Positions 1 through 7,339 of a DNA stretch of 11,204 nucleotides are shown piece after piece (position 1 is the stretch's first letter; each line of letters starts with the position of its first letter). A model generated the notes under the pieces. It saw only the letters and a program-made list of their open reading frames with translations, made no database searches and was not told the origin of the DNA. Made by a program: the position numbers and the translations under genes. This DNA is from JBGQAS01 sp964498605 (GTDB lineage: Bacteria; Chloroflexota; Anaerolineae; Anaerolineales; Anaerolineaceae): assembly GCA_964498605.1 (NCBI GenBank), contig CAZCHK010000060.1, forward strand, positions 1-11,204, read 5' to 3'.

Positions 1-601
1 TGATAACGACTTCGGTTGATGAAAATTTGTTTGTCCCCCAGGAAAGCAGCACGTCAATATTTACATGTGGGCTGTTGAAATTGGCTGAAGCATCTCTCAA
101 ATTCGTTTTAAATATCCTGAATGCAGACATATCTTGCAAGGATCTCGAGCCGATAATGGATGCCAAGATTCGTTTGGTAAATTTCGTTACCAAGCGCCGT
201 ATGGCGTTATGTGATGGTTCTGCTGCTGTTCCGAATACGACATCGAAACCTTCTGATAATTTCTCCAACAGCTTTGAAATTTCTGAAGGCGGGTGTTGTA
301 AATCGTCATCCATTGTCACGATGATGGGAAATTTTGCAGCTCTCATTCCAGCCAGGATTGCGTTGTCCTGACCAAAATTCTTCATAAGTTTAATACCTTG
401 AATCCAAGAGTATTGATTTACCATGCTTTTTACAATGGACCAAGACTCGTCTGGGCTTCCATCCACGATGTAGATTACCTCGAATAAAGGGCATATCCGG
501 GGAAGCGCGATTGACAACTGCCTGGTTAATTCCTTAAGTGTACCCTGACTCCTAAACACGGGAATGACAATTGAGAGGTTATGGTTCTTATTGCTGTTCA
601 C
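1..601 (-). CDS. Family 2 glycosyltransferase (DPM1/ArnC-like), 3' end beyond the window
   Basis: This is the N-terminal ~200 residues of a GT-A fold glycosyltransferase; the frame stays open to the left edge. The start is GTG at 601, preceded by AAGGTG at 607-612 with 5 nt spacing. The next in-frame codon that could limit it is a stop at 623-625. Visible motifs are SIVIPVFRSQGTL (about residues 10-22), VDGSPDES (46-53), KNFGQDNAILAGMRAA (74-89) and TMDDDLQHPP (96-105). These are the nucleotide-sugar binding Asp and the DxD-type metal motif of the polyprenyl-phosphate glycosyltransferase branch (DPM1, ArnC, GtrB). Membrane helices, which in ArnC/GtrB types lie C-terminal, would fall outside the window. 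It lies 4 nt after the small membrane protein, so translational coupling is likely. By family, it probably transfers a sugar from a nucleotide donor to a polyprenyl phosphate at the cytoplasmic face. The actual sugar is unknown. Confidence 0.9.
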   Translation of the reverse strand, partial: MNSNKNHNLSIVIPVFRSQGTLKELTRQLSIALPRICPLFEVIYIVDGSPDESWSIVKSMVNQYSWIQGIKLMKNFGQDNAILAGMRAAKFPIIVTMDDDLQHPPSEISKLLEKLSEGFDVVFGTAAEPSHNAIRRLVTKFTKRILASIIGSRSLQDMSAFRIFKTNLRDASANFNSPHVNIDVLLSWGTNKFSSTEVVI

Positions 602-605
602 TTCT

Positions 606-1004
606 TCACCTTGTTGTAATAATTAACCCGATGCACACAACCAGTACGCCAACCCAGTTGTTCCACTTGATGGTTTCATGGAAGAGAACTGGTGAAAGAA
701 CAAGAACGAGAACAATTGCCAGTGCCATAAAAGGATAGGCAAATGAGATGTTGCTTGTTGATACTGCTCCCATCCAGGTCAAAGCAGCAACGACTGCACA
801 GATGAGACCCAGGATGACTTTCCAGTTTGTTACAGATTTCCACAGAAATCTACTTATAGCGTTTACATCGGTCGGAAAGGAGCCAACTTTCATCATTCCG
901 CTTTTTACCAGTAACTGTCCAGTGACCGTGAATAGAATCGTCAATCCGATCAGCACAAAGGTGATCATGTTGTTCCTTTTTTTGGTCGAAAGTGAGTTAT
1001 TCAT
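606..1004 (-). CDS. Small EamA/SMR-type four-helix membrane transporter
   Basis: This is a 132-residue hydrophobic protein with four predicted membrane segments (about residues 13-31, 52-71, 78-98 and 110-129). It resembles half-size EamA/DMT proteins such as EmrE or the ArnE/ArnF flippase subunits, which act as dimers. The closing segment HETIKWNNWVGVLVVCIGLII matches the family pattern of Glu, a short linker and a glycine-rich last helix. Two starts are plausible. ATG at 1004 has GAGGA at 1013-1017 with 8 nt spacing. ATG at 968 has AAGGA at 974-978 with 5 nt spacing and gives a 120-residue protein beginning MITFVLIGL, which is closer to typical family N termini. I chose the longer form with low confidence in the start. 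Its position between rmlA and an ArnC-like glycosyltransferase favours a role in flipping lipid-linked sugar over drug export, but this is inference from context. Confidence 0.8.
   Translation of the reverse strand: MNNSLSTKKRNNMITFVLIGLTILFTVTGQLLVKSGMMKVGSFPTDVNAISRFLWKSVTNWKVILGLICAVVAALTWMGAVSTSNISFAYPFMALAIVLVLVLSPVLFHETIKWNNWVGVLVVCIGLIITTR
607..612 (-). promoter_or_regulatory. Ribosome binding site that fixes the GTG start of the glycosyltransferase
   Basis: AAGGTG is followed by 5 nt and then GTG. It overlaps the TGA stop (606-608) of the upstream membrane protein gene, so ribosomes ending there can restart on the glycosyltransferase. Confidence 0.6.
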
Positions 1005-1073
1005 AACATGCATCCTCAAGATATGATGCCATTGAATGTATGTGAACAATAGTGTCGTTTCTAAGATTGCACA

Positions 1074-1946
1074 TCAATACTTTGAATTCAGCAATTCTTC
1101 CAGATATTTACCATACTCGCTGTGAGAATATAATGCTGCTTGTTTTGCCAGTTGTGCTCGATCAATAAAACCCATTCGGAAAGCGATCTCTTCTGGACAG
1201 GCAATCATCAGTCCCTGGCGTTCTTCCACGGCCTGTACATAGTTAGAAGCCTGCAATAGAGCAGTTGGTGTACCTGCGTCTAGCCAGGCTATCCCTCGAC
1301 CAAGAATTTGAACATGAAGTTCGCTTCTTCGCAGGTACGATTTAATGATGTCAGTGATCTCCAATTCTCCTCGCGGAGAAATCGCGAGGCGTTTGGAGAT
1401 GCTGACAACGTCATTATCAAAAAAATATACACCGGGGATAGCCAGGTTGGATTTAGGGTGAGGTGGTTTTTCTTCGATGCTTATGGGTCTGTCGTTGTCG
1501 TCCATTTCAATTATCCCAAAGCGCTCAGGATCTTTTACTGGATACGCAAATATTATTGCTCCGGATTTAAGTCCAGCTCCCGCGGTTAATTTATCGACCA
1601 AACCGCTTCCGTAAATAATATTGTCTCCAAGCATTAAGGCCACATTTGAATCTTCGATGAATGACTCTCCAATAATGAACGCTTCAGGCAGACCACGTGG
1701 ACTTTCCTGTTGCGCGTATGAAAATTGCATCCCCCATTGTGATCCGTTTCCGAGAAGTGTCTTGTACAGGGGTAAGGCGTCAGGGCTGCTGATAATCAGA
1801 ATATCCTTTACCCCAGCAAGCATTAATGTTGATATGGGATAATAAACCATCGGTTTATCGTACACTGGCAGTAATTGCTTGCTGACTGCCAACGACAACG
1901 GAAACAATCTTGTCCCCATTCCTCCAGCAAGTATGATGCCTTTCAT
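1074..1946 (-). CDS. rmlA: Glucose-1-phosphate thymidylyltransferase
   Basis: The product is 290 residues, the usual length of the short RmlA/RfbA type. It makes dTDP-glucose from dTTP and glucose-1-phosphate, the first step of dTDP-deoxysugar synthesis in the cytoplasm. Residues 7-14 carry the nucleotide-binding AGGMGTRL motif, followed by KQLLPVYDKPMVYYP (23-37), LGDNIIYG (106-113, with the Mg-binding Asp at 108), EEKPPHPKSNLAIPGVYFFD (158-177), PRGELEITD (191-199) and WLDAGT (221-226, second metal Asp at 223). The family usually has WLDTGT, so Ala replaces Thr here. Its ATG lies inside the end of rmlB as an ATGA overlap, with GAAGGAGAG just upstream, so the two are translated together. It is not the long GalU/UgpA type. 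Substrate assignment is strong because of the rmlB partner. Confidence 0.95.
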   Translation of the reverse strand: MKGIILAGGMGTRLFPLSLAVSKQLLPVYDKPMVYYPISTLMLAGVKDILIISSPDALPLYKTLLGNGSQWGMQFSYAQQESPRGLPEAFIIGESFIEDSNVALMLGDNIIYGSGLVDKLTAGAGLKSGAIIFAYPVKDPERFGIIEMDDNDRPISIEEKPPHPKSNLAIPGVYFFDNDVVSISKRLAISPRGELEITDIIKSYLRRSELHVQILGRGIAWLDAGTPTALLQASNYVQAVEERQGLMIACPEEIAFRMGFIDRAQLAKQAALYSHSEYGKYLEELLNSKY

Positions 1947-3037
1947 TGACTCTCCTTCTCATTCTGGCGATTCGAGTAGTTGTTATCGATCCAGTCGCCA
2001 TATTCTCTCTTCTGTCTGATCGCCTGAATCCATTTTTCATTCTTTAAGTACCAGCGTACAGTTTTTTCCAACCCTGTTTTAAAAGTTTCTTCTGGACGCC
2101 AGCCAAAAGTGGACTGCACCTTCTCTATGCTCATCGCGTACCTGCGATCGTGACCCGGCCTGTCAGCAACATGTACTATTAATTTTTCGTGTGGCTTAAA
2201 TGGCGATTCCGGCAAAACCGAATCGAGTATTCTGCAGATGGAAGTCGCAATTTCAAGGTTTGTGTGTTGATTGTTGCCACCGAAGTTGTAGGATTCACCA
2301 AATTTGCCGCTTTCAAAAATCTGATCGATCGCGCGACAATGGTCTTCAACATAGAGCCAATCACGAATCTGCCTGCCGTCCCCATAAATAGGAAGAGGTT
2401 TTCCGTATTTTGCATTTAATATCATCAGAGGGATCAATTTCTCAGGATATTGATAAGGGCCGTAATTGTTTGAACAATTCGAAATGGTGATCGGAAGATG
2501 ATAGGTGTGAAAAAATGAACGCACAATATGATCGCTGGAGGCCTTTGACGCAGCATAGGGTGAACGTGGGGAGTAAGGTGTGAGTTCCGTGAAGGGGGGA
2601 TCGTCGGGGTTCAATGTCCCAAAAACTTCATCTGTGGAGATATGATGAAAATGGAACTTTTGAGATCGAGGGCTGGATTTTTGGAACCAATGATTTTTAG
2701 CGACACGGCATAAATTTGCGGTTCCAAGAATGTTTGTCTCAAAAAATGCTTCGGGGTTGATTATGGATCTATCAACGTGCGATTCAGCCGCGAAATTCAC
2801 GACGGTGTCGATTTCGTATTCAGCAAATACTTTGTTTAAGTGATCGTAATGACGAATATCACCTTTAATGAATACATAACGATCGTCTTTGATAATGTCA
2901 TTCAAATTATCGGGATTTCCAGCGTAATTCAGTATGTCATAATTCACAATACGATCGTCAGGATATTTCATTTTGTGAAAATGAATATAATTCGACCCAA
3001 TAAAACCAGCACCACCAGTAATCAAAATATTTCGCAT
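1943..3037 (-). CDS. rmlB: dTDP-glucose 4,6-dehydratase
   Basis: This 364-residue short-chain dehydrogenase/reductase has the extended-SDR fold. It converts dTDP-glucose to dTDP-4-keto-6-deoxyglucose with a tightly bound NAD. The N terminus has the Rossmann motif ITGGAGFIGSN (residues 6-16), NYAGN (37-41) and NFAAESHVDRS (81-91). The catalytic Thr-Asp-Glu lies in HISTDEVFG (135-137), and the YxxxK pair is Tyr161/Lys165 in SPYAASKASSDH. Substrate-binding SNCSNNYGPYQYPEKLIPL and GDGRQIRDWLYVEDHC follow, both typical of RmlB and not of UDP-galactose epimerase. The start at 3037 (MRNILITGG) is preferred over an upstream ATG at 3061 because AAGGTG sits immediately before it and family members start here. 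It is the first gene of the minus-strand cassette. rmlC and rmlD do not follow in the window. Confidence 0.95.
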   Translation of the reverse strand: MRNILITGGAGFIGSNYIHFHKMKYPDDRIVNYDILNYAGNPDNLNDIIKDDRYVFIKGDIRHYDHLNKVFAEYEIDTVVNFAAESHVDRSIINPEAFFETNILGTANLCRVAKNHWFQKSSPRSQKFHFHHISTDEVFGTLNPDDPPFTELTPYSPRSPYAASKASSDHIVRSFFHTYHLPITISNCSNNYGPYQYPEKLIPLMILNAKYGKPLPIYGDGRQIRDWLYVEDHCRAIDQIFESGKFGESYNFGGNNQHTNLEIATSICRILDSVLPESPFKPHEKLIVHVADRPGHDRRYAMSIEKVQSTFGWRPEETFKTGLEKTVRWYLKNEKWIQAIRQKREYGDWIDNNYSNRQNEKESQ

Positions 3038-3379
3038 GGGCACCTTTTTTCGTTTGATCATGGTAAGAATATTTTAATCGATTATTGTTGAATAAAAAAT
3101 TCCAAAGTATAATTAGGAAGGTGATGATACTGGATATCAACGCTGGTTCGGTTAAAGAGAGTATTACGCGCTCTGCGGAGCTTTTCAATAAGAATGAAAT
3201 GGGCGATCTGACAAATGCTATTTGAACATAAATCTTTACACGTAAATCCGTATCGATTTCTTCAGATTCCAATTATTGGAAAAAAGTTTGTGGATTTGAA
3301 AAAACAATCGTAATAACATTTCACAAACGGTAATCTCCTCTCCACACCTGGCCAGCAGATGATGTCTTAGCGAGTGGCT
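3038..3379. other. Divergent intergenic region between rmlB and recX
   Basis: This 342-nt AT-rich stretch must hold the promoters for both directions. On the minus strand a TATACT hexamer (3106-3111) precedes rmlB by about 70 nt. The best upstream partner, TTGATA at 3135-3140, is 23 nt away, which is too far for a normal sigma-70 promoter. A 10-nt palindrome TAATCGATTA (3075-3084) lies between that hexamer and rmlB. On the plus strand I found no convincing -35/-10 pair for recX. A 15-nt inverted repeat is listed separately. Near 3170-3185 a 4-bp GCTC/GAGC stem is followed by TTTT, too weak to call a terminator. An open frame on the minus strand (2958-3272) overlaps the rmlB start, shows no family features and is not called. 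Confidence 0.5.
3267..3281. promoter_or_regulatory. 15-nt inverted repeat, possible operator
   Basis: TTCCAAT and ATTGGAA form perfect 7-nt arms around a single T. The site is about 100 nt before recX and 230 nt before rmlB. The shape fits a dimeric repressor site, but the AT-rich setting makes a chance palindrome possible. It does not match the LexA box I would expect near an SOS gene. Confidence 0.25.
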
Positions 3380-4024
3380 ATGACAAAAATGATTACTGGT
3401 TTAACCTGGCAAAAACGCAACAAGAACAGAGTGAATGTTGAACTTGATGGTAAATATGCTTTCAGCCTCAGCAGTGATTTGGCTGTGTCATTATCCATTG
3501 GCAGGGAGTTAAATGAGCAGCATATCCAATCCTTTATAGAAAATGATCAATATTCTATCGCTTATGATCATTCTTTGCGATTGTTGTCTTATCGATCCAG
3601 ATCGGAAAAAGAGGTTCGCGATCGATTGAGTTTAAAGTGTTTTTCTTCAAAAGTGATCGATAAAACAATCGATCGTCTTCAAAAAGTAGGACTAATCTCG
3701 GACGCAAGATTTGCTGAAGAATGGATCGAAAACCGATCCACTTTTCGACCTAGAAGCCATCGATTTCTTGTGCATGAGCTTAGGAATAAGGGGGTGGCGA
3801 CTGAAATTATCCAACAGGCGTTAATTTCCGCTGAAGATGATGAAACGATGGCACTGAAGGCCGCCAAAATGTATGCGAAAAAGCTGAAACAATTGGATTA
3901 TGACCATTTTTGCTCCCGTTTATCGGGGTATCTTCTTCGGCGTGGATTTAACTACGGAATAGTAAGAAATGTTGTTTGTTTGGTCTGGAATGAAAATGAA
4001 TATGTAGAAGGAACATCAAAATGA
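3380..4024 (+). CDS. recX: Regulatory protein RecX
   Basis: The product is 214 residues, near the upper end of the RecX family (about 150-220). RecX binds RecA filaments and limits recombination and SOS induction. The N terminus, WQKRNKNRVNVELDGKYAFS (about 10-29), is the typical lead-in of Firmicutes- and Chloroflexi-type RecX. The three-helix repeats follow with YRSRSEKEVRDRL (71-83), VGLISDARFAEEWIENR (103-119) and ELRNKGV, and the C terminus has LLRRGFNYGIVRNVV. The start is uncertain: ATG 3380 gives the family-like MTKMITGL, GTG 3374 adds two residues, and no strong Shine-Dalgarno site precedes either. An in-frame TAG at 3368-3370 rules out a longer form. The gene ends in an ATGA overlap with rny. 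recA is not adjacent, since the upstream neighbour is divergent rmlB. The coding sequence is unusually dense in GATC. Confidence 0.9.
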   Translation: MTKMITGLTWQKRNKNRVNVELDGKYAFSLSSDLAVSLSIGRELNEQHIQSFIENDQYSIAYDHSLRLLSYRSRSEKEVRDRLSLKCFSSKVIDKTIDRLQKVGLISDARFAEEWIENRSTFRPRSHRFLVHELRNKGVATEIIQQALISAEDDETMALKAAKMYAKKLKQLDYDHFCSRLSGYLLRRGFNYGIVRNVVCLVWNENEYVEGTSK

Positions 4025-5544
4025 AAGAATACATACTACCAATTATTTTTGGGAATCTAGGCTTGATTTTTATCATCATCTTTTCGGCAATATTTGTGAT
4101 CAATGGTTTGAAAAAGAAAACAAAGGTCCAGGTTGAAAAGGCGATAGCTGAAGCAAATGAAAAAGCAAAAATGATTGAACTGGAGGCGAAAGATAAGGCC
4201 TTCAGGAAAATGCAGGAAGCAGAATCCGAGGTGAATCGGTTGCGATCTGATTTATCAAAGGAGGATGAGAGGCTCCAACGCAGACGGGCAGAGGTTGATT
4301 CACGTGTTGAAAGGCTGGAGCAGCGGGAGCAGAATTTAAATAAGCGACAAAGCATGATTGATAAGAGAGCCAATGATGTTGAGAAACTTTACAGTCAGCA
4401 ATTAACTGAGTTGCAGAAAATTGGTGATTTGACGATGGATCAAGCTCGCGAGATCGTGATTGCGGCCGCTGAGAAAGAAGCTCGCAATGATATGGCTCGA
4501 ATCATCAGACAGATAGAAGGAGAAGCTCGGGCGGAAGGCGAAAACCGGGCTCGTGAGCTAATTGCCTCAAGCATCCAGCGTGTCGCTTCTGAGCATGTGG
4601 CTTCAGTATCAACCTCTGTAGTGTACCTGCCAAATGAAGAAATGAAAGGGCGTATCGTTGGAAGAAATGGCCGGAACATCCGCGCGTTTGAACAAGCTGC
4701 AGGTGTGGATGTCATTGTGGACGATACTCCCGAGGCGGTCACGATTTCGTGCTTTGATCCTGTAAGACGCGAAACAGCACGTAGAGCTCTTGACCGGCTG
4801 ATTCAGGATGGACGCATACACCCCGCTCATATTGAGAAGATTTTATCTGAAGAGCAACGTGGGGTTGAGAAGGATATCGTCGAAGCAGGTGAGCAGGCGG
4901 TATATGAAGCAGGTGTGGCCGGGCTTCATCCTGAGGTGATTAAAACACTCGGCAGGTTGAAATTCCGTACAAGTTATGGACAAAACCAGTTATCACATGC
5001 GGTTGAGGTGGCAAAACTGAGCGCACTGCTTGCGGCGGAATTGGGAGCGGATATTGAAGTCGCTAAAGCAGGCGGCTTACTGCACGATCTGGGTAAAGCT
5101 CTGGATTACAACACAGATGGAACTCATGCGACTATTGGTGCAGAATTTGCAAAACGCCACGGAGTAAATGCCAAGGTCATTAACACAATCGCTTCCCATC
5201 ATCACGAAATCGACCAGGAATCCGTTGAAGCTATAATTGTGGAGGCAGCTGACGCAATTTCTGGCGCGCGTCCGGGAGCTCGACGCGAAGACCTGGAACA
5301 GTATATTAAGCGACTCCGGGCTCTAGAGGAAATCGCCAACGCTTTCAAAGGTGTTTCACAGACTTACGCCATCCAGGCTGGAAGAGAAGTGAGAATCATC
5401 GTTAAGCCGGAAGATGTGGATGATTTGGAATCGACCCGCTTGGCGCGTGATATTGCGAAAAAGATCGAAGAGACAATGCAATATCCAGGTCAAATTAAAG
5501 TAACAGTCATACGAGAAACAAGAGCAATAGAGTTCGCTAAGTGA
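4021..5544 (+). CDS. rny: Ribonuclease Y
   Basis: The product is 507 residues, the standard RNase Y size. It is a membrane-anchored endoribonuclease that starts decay of many mRNAs and processes leader RNAs. One N-terminal membrane helix spans about residues 6-27. A long, highly charged coiled coil covers about 30-190. The KH RNA-binding domain follows (about 205-270), with its GxxG loop as GRNG at 214-217 in GRIVGRNGRNIRAFE. The HD phosphohydrolase domain has SHAVEVAKL (His326), the metal pair His355-Asp356 in GGLLHDLGKA, SHHHEI (392-397) and EAADAISGARPGARRE. The well-known form of the KH loop is GREG, so Asn replaces Glu here. The ATG overlaps the recX stop (ATGA), and GAAGGA lies 8 nt upstream, so the two genes are co-translated. 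It converges with the MBL-hydrolase gene. Confidence 0.97.
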   Translation: MKEYILPIIFGNLGLIFIIIFSAIFVINGLKKKTKVQVEKAIAEANEKAKMIELEAKDKAFRKMQEAESEVNRLRSDLSKEDERLQRRRAEVDSRVERLEQREQNLNKRQSMIDKRANDVEKLYSQQLTELQKIGDLTMDQAREIVIAAAEKEARNDMARIIRQIEGEARAEGENRARELIASSIQRVASEHVASVSTSVVYLPNEEMKGRIVGRNGRNIRAFEQAAGVDVIVDDTPEAVTISCFDPVRRETARRALDRLIQDGRIHPAHIEKILSEEQRGVEKDIVEAGEQAVYEAGVAGLHPEVIKTLGRLKFRTSYGQNQLSHAVEVAKLSALLAAELGADIEVAKAGGLLHDLGKALDYNTDGTHATIGAEFAKRHGVNAKVINTIASHHHEIDQESVEAIIVEAADAISGARPGARREDLEQYIKRLRALEEIANAFKGVSQTYAIQAGREVRIIVKPEDVDDLESTRLARDIAKKIEETMQYPGQIKVTVIRETRAIEFAK

Positions 5545-5554
5545 CAAAGGTCAC
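5541..5554. terminator. Small hairpin between converging rny and MBL genes
   Basis: GTGAC-AAAG-GTCAC forms a perfect 5-bp stem with a 4-nt loop that includes the rny stop codon. Only 23 nt separate the two converging genes. There is no U-run after the stem on the plus strand, so termination activity is doubtful. It may simply be the only structure available there. Confidence 0.25.
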
Positions 5555-5567
5555 AATATCTAATGGT

Positions 5568-6206
5568 TTAACTTAAAAATGGATTGTTTTGTTTCTCGCA
5601 CACAATTGTGGTGGAAGGGCCATGTCCTGGAAGCAATACGGTTTCATCAGGAAGGGAGAATAGCACTCCTTTGATGGAATCGATAAGGAGTTGATAATTG
5701 CCACCAGCCAAATCAGTTCTGCCAATGGATGATTTGAATAGCAGATCGCCGCAAAATGCAGTGGAATGATCCCGGGAATAAAAAACGACATGCCCTGGCC
5801 GATGACCAGGAGTATGAAGCACGGTCCATTTTTCTGATCCAAAATTTATTGTCGTGCTGTTGCTGACTATGGTGATTCCTATTGGGATTTTCCATTCACC
5901 ACCAAAATACTCACGGATACCTCCTCCAGACTCAAAGTAAGCCTGGTCCAGAAAGTGAAGAAAAACTGGTGTATTTTGATCTGTATCAGCAACCAGATCA
6001 TTAATTCCTGCAAAGTGGTCAAAATGAGCATGAGTGATCCAGATTTGGGATAATTTCAGATTTTCCCCTTTCAGATATTTTTTGACCGCAATTGATCCCA
6101 TGGCAGGGTCTATGACGACGACCGACTTGAAATAACTGTCGATAATTAGATAGGTGTTATTATCAAGCGGTCCTAAGGTGAATTGCTTGACGAGGGGATT
6201 CTTCAT
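5568..6206 (-). CDS. Metallo-beta-lactamase-fold hydrolase, glyoxalase II-like
   Basis: The product is 212 residues, matching the short YcbL/GloB-like class of MBL hydrolases. All metal ligands are visible: the HxHxDH motif as THAHFDH (His59, His61, Asp63, His64), His135 in HTPGHRPGH, the bridging Asp154 in CGDLLF, and His195 in LLPGHGP. The stretch IGRTDLAGGNY (161-171) is typical of this glyoxalase II-like group. By family it would hydrolyse a thioester such as S-lactoylglutathione or a bacillithiol/CoA analogue in the cytoplasm, but the true substrate cannot be read from sequence. The ATG overlaps the MFS stop codon (ATGA), and no strong Shine-Dalgarno site is present, so expression probably depends on translational coupling. 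It is the last gene of the four-gene minus-strand set. Confidence 0.92.
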   Translation of the reverse strand: MKNPLVKQFTLGPLDNNTYLIIDSYFKSVVVIDPAMGSIAVKKYLKGENLKLSQIWITHAHFDHFAGINDLVADTDQNTPVFLHFLDQAYFESGGGIREYFGGEWKIPIGITIVSNSTTINFGSEKWTVLHTPGHRPGHVVFYSRDHSTAFCGDLLFKSSIGRTDLAGGNYQLLIDSIKGVLFSLPDETVLLPGHGPSTTIVCEKQNNPFLS

Positions 6207-7336
6207 TGCTTAATTATCATTCTCATAAATTTAAAAACGAACACTACGCTCAGAATGATTAATAAGATCACCAGGAGAATAGATGCTTTGTACGGCAAAG
6301 CGGAATCGATATTAAATAACAATCCCGCAAGAATGGGGGCAAGGATGATTGATAATCCACACGCGGTTTCCAGTATTCCAAAACCTAATCCTACCTCGTG
6401 ATCATCAACGAATGTGCGGATGACACTTGTGATCATGATTCTGGCCAGTCGATATCCGCCCAGGATAAAGTAAGCCACGCCAAAAAGGCTGACATTGCTG
6501 GTTTGCCAGAGTATGAATGAGTAAATCAACACGCTTGCCTGCCCGAGCAGCAATCCTACGGCTGGATTGATACCACCCAAGGCTATTGCTGCCAGCGCGT
6601 TTCCAATGTTTCCAATGGAACCCAACAACCCGATTTGAGGTTTCGTGAGGAGTTTTACATTCTGGAGATAGTTGCTTGTCAATGGTTGTGGCAGGTACAA
6701 AATAAAAACTGTGATCATTGCTAGGATCACAAACATAAGAAACTTATAGTTCAATATGGATGACTTTTTTGTCAATTCAATTGCCTTGATGGACTGTTTT
6801 TGGTTCTTAATAAAAAAGATAAGTGCTGTTGAAATGATAAATATAAGTGAAGAGACCATATAGATTGATTGAAGTTCCCATTTGTCCGCGATTAAACCCC
6901 CAATAAATGGTCCTGCAGCTGCACCAACGTTAAAAAATCCACTAACCAATGTTAACGCCCGAGGAATTGATAATTTTCCTCTGACCAAGACGATGTAAGA
7001 ATTCATGGGTGCAACCGCAAAAGCTGAAAAATAGTACAACCATAAGCCGATAATGAACATCCCCAGGCTTGACGCAAGAGCCATCAGTAGTGCCGCTAAG
7101 GTACCAAGGGTCCATGCGCCCCACAATAAATAACGAGGGCCAAATCGATCCGACAACCATCCTGCTGGAATCTGCGCGATCGATATGGCAAGCCCTATAC
7201 CTCCCAGTACTGCGCCGATCAGAATCGGGTCAGCGCCCCATTCTTGTAAAGAGAGGGGAATGAAATAAAAAAAAAGTCCTTCTCCTAGACCCCAGGTGAA
7301 CAGGGAAGCAGTGATGAGTAATAAATCGACACTCAT
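6203..7336 (-). CDS. Major facilitator superfamily transporter
   Basis: This 377-residue, very hydrophobic protein has about twelve predicted membrane helices, and a charged central loop near residues 173-195 splits the two halves. MFS motif A appears after helix 2 as GWLSDRFGPR (59-68). A glycine-rich helix-5 segment, FFNVGAAAGPFIGGLIAD, resembles the motif C of drug:proton antiporters. This hints at efflux, but substrate prediction from these motifs is weak. The product is short for the family (usually 390-420), with short termini, yet no helix appears missing. The ATG lies 3 nt beyond the esterase stop codon, without a clear ribosome binding site, so it is likely translated by re-initiation. 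Neighbours are a serine esterase and a thioesterase-like hydrolase. Confidence 0.88.
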   Translation of the reverse strand: MSVDLLLITASLFTWGLGEGLFFYFIPLSLQEWGADPILIGAVLGGIGLAISIAQIPAGWLSDRFGPRYLLWGAWTLGTLAALLMALASSLGMFIIGLWLYYFSAFAVAPMNSYIVLVRGKLSIPRALTLVSGFFNVGAAAGPFIGGLIADKWELQSIYMVSSLIFIISTALIFFIKNQKQSIKAIELTKKSSILNYKFLMFVILAMITVFILYLPQPLTSNYLQNVKLLTKPQIGLLGSIGNIGNALAAIALGGINPAVGLLLGQASVLIYSFILWQTSNVSLFGVAYFILGGYRLARIMITSVIRTFVDDHEVGLGFGILETACGLSIILAPILAGLLFNIDSALPYKASILLVILLIILSVVFVFKFMRMIIKQ

Positions 7337-7339
7337 TTG

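Noticed and set aside
27..371. 114-residue plus-strand frame at the left edge
   Set aside because: It is the shadow of the glycosyltransferase on the other strand, which has clear GT2 motifs throughout.
3106..3140. TTGATA and TATACT as an rmlB promoter
   Set aside because: The 23-nt spacing is outside the working range of sigma-70 promoters.
3170..3185. Hairpin GCTC-TGCG-GAGC followed by TTTT
   Set aside because: A 4-bp stem with only four T is too weak for an intrinsic terminator, and no upstream plus-strand transcript needs one.
2958..3272. 104-residue minus-strand frame in the divergent region
   Set aside because: It overlaps the rmlB start and the region needed for promoters, and shows no conserved motif or Shine-Dalgarno site.
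3948..4373. 141-residue minus-strand frame across recX/rny
   Set aside because: It is the antisense of the charged coiled coil of RNase Y; serine- and phenylalanine-rich low-complexity translation is typical of such shadows.
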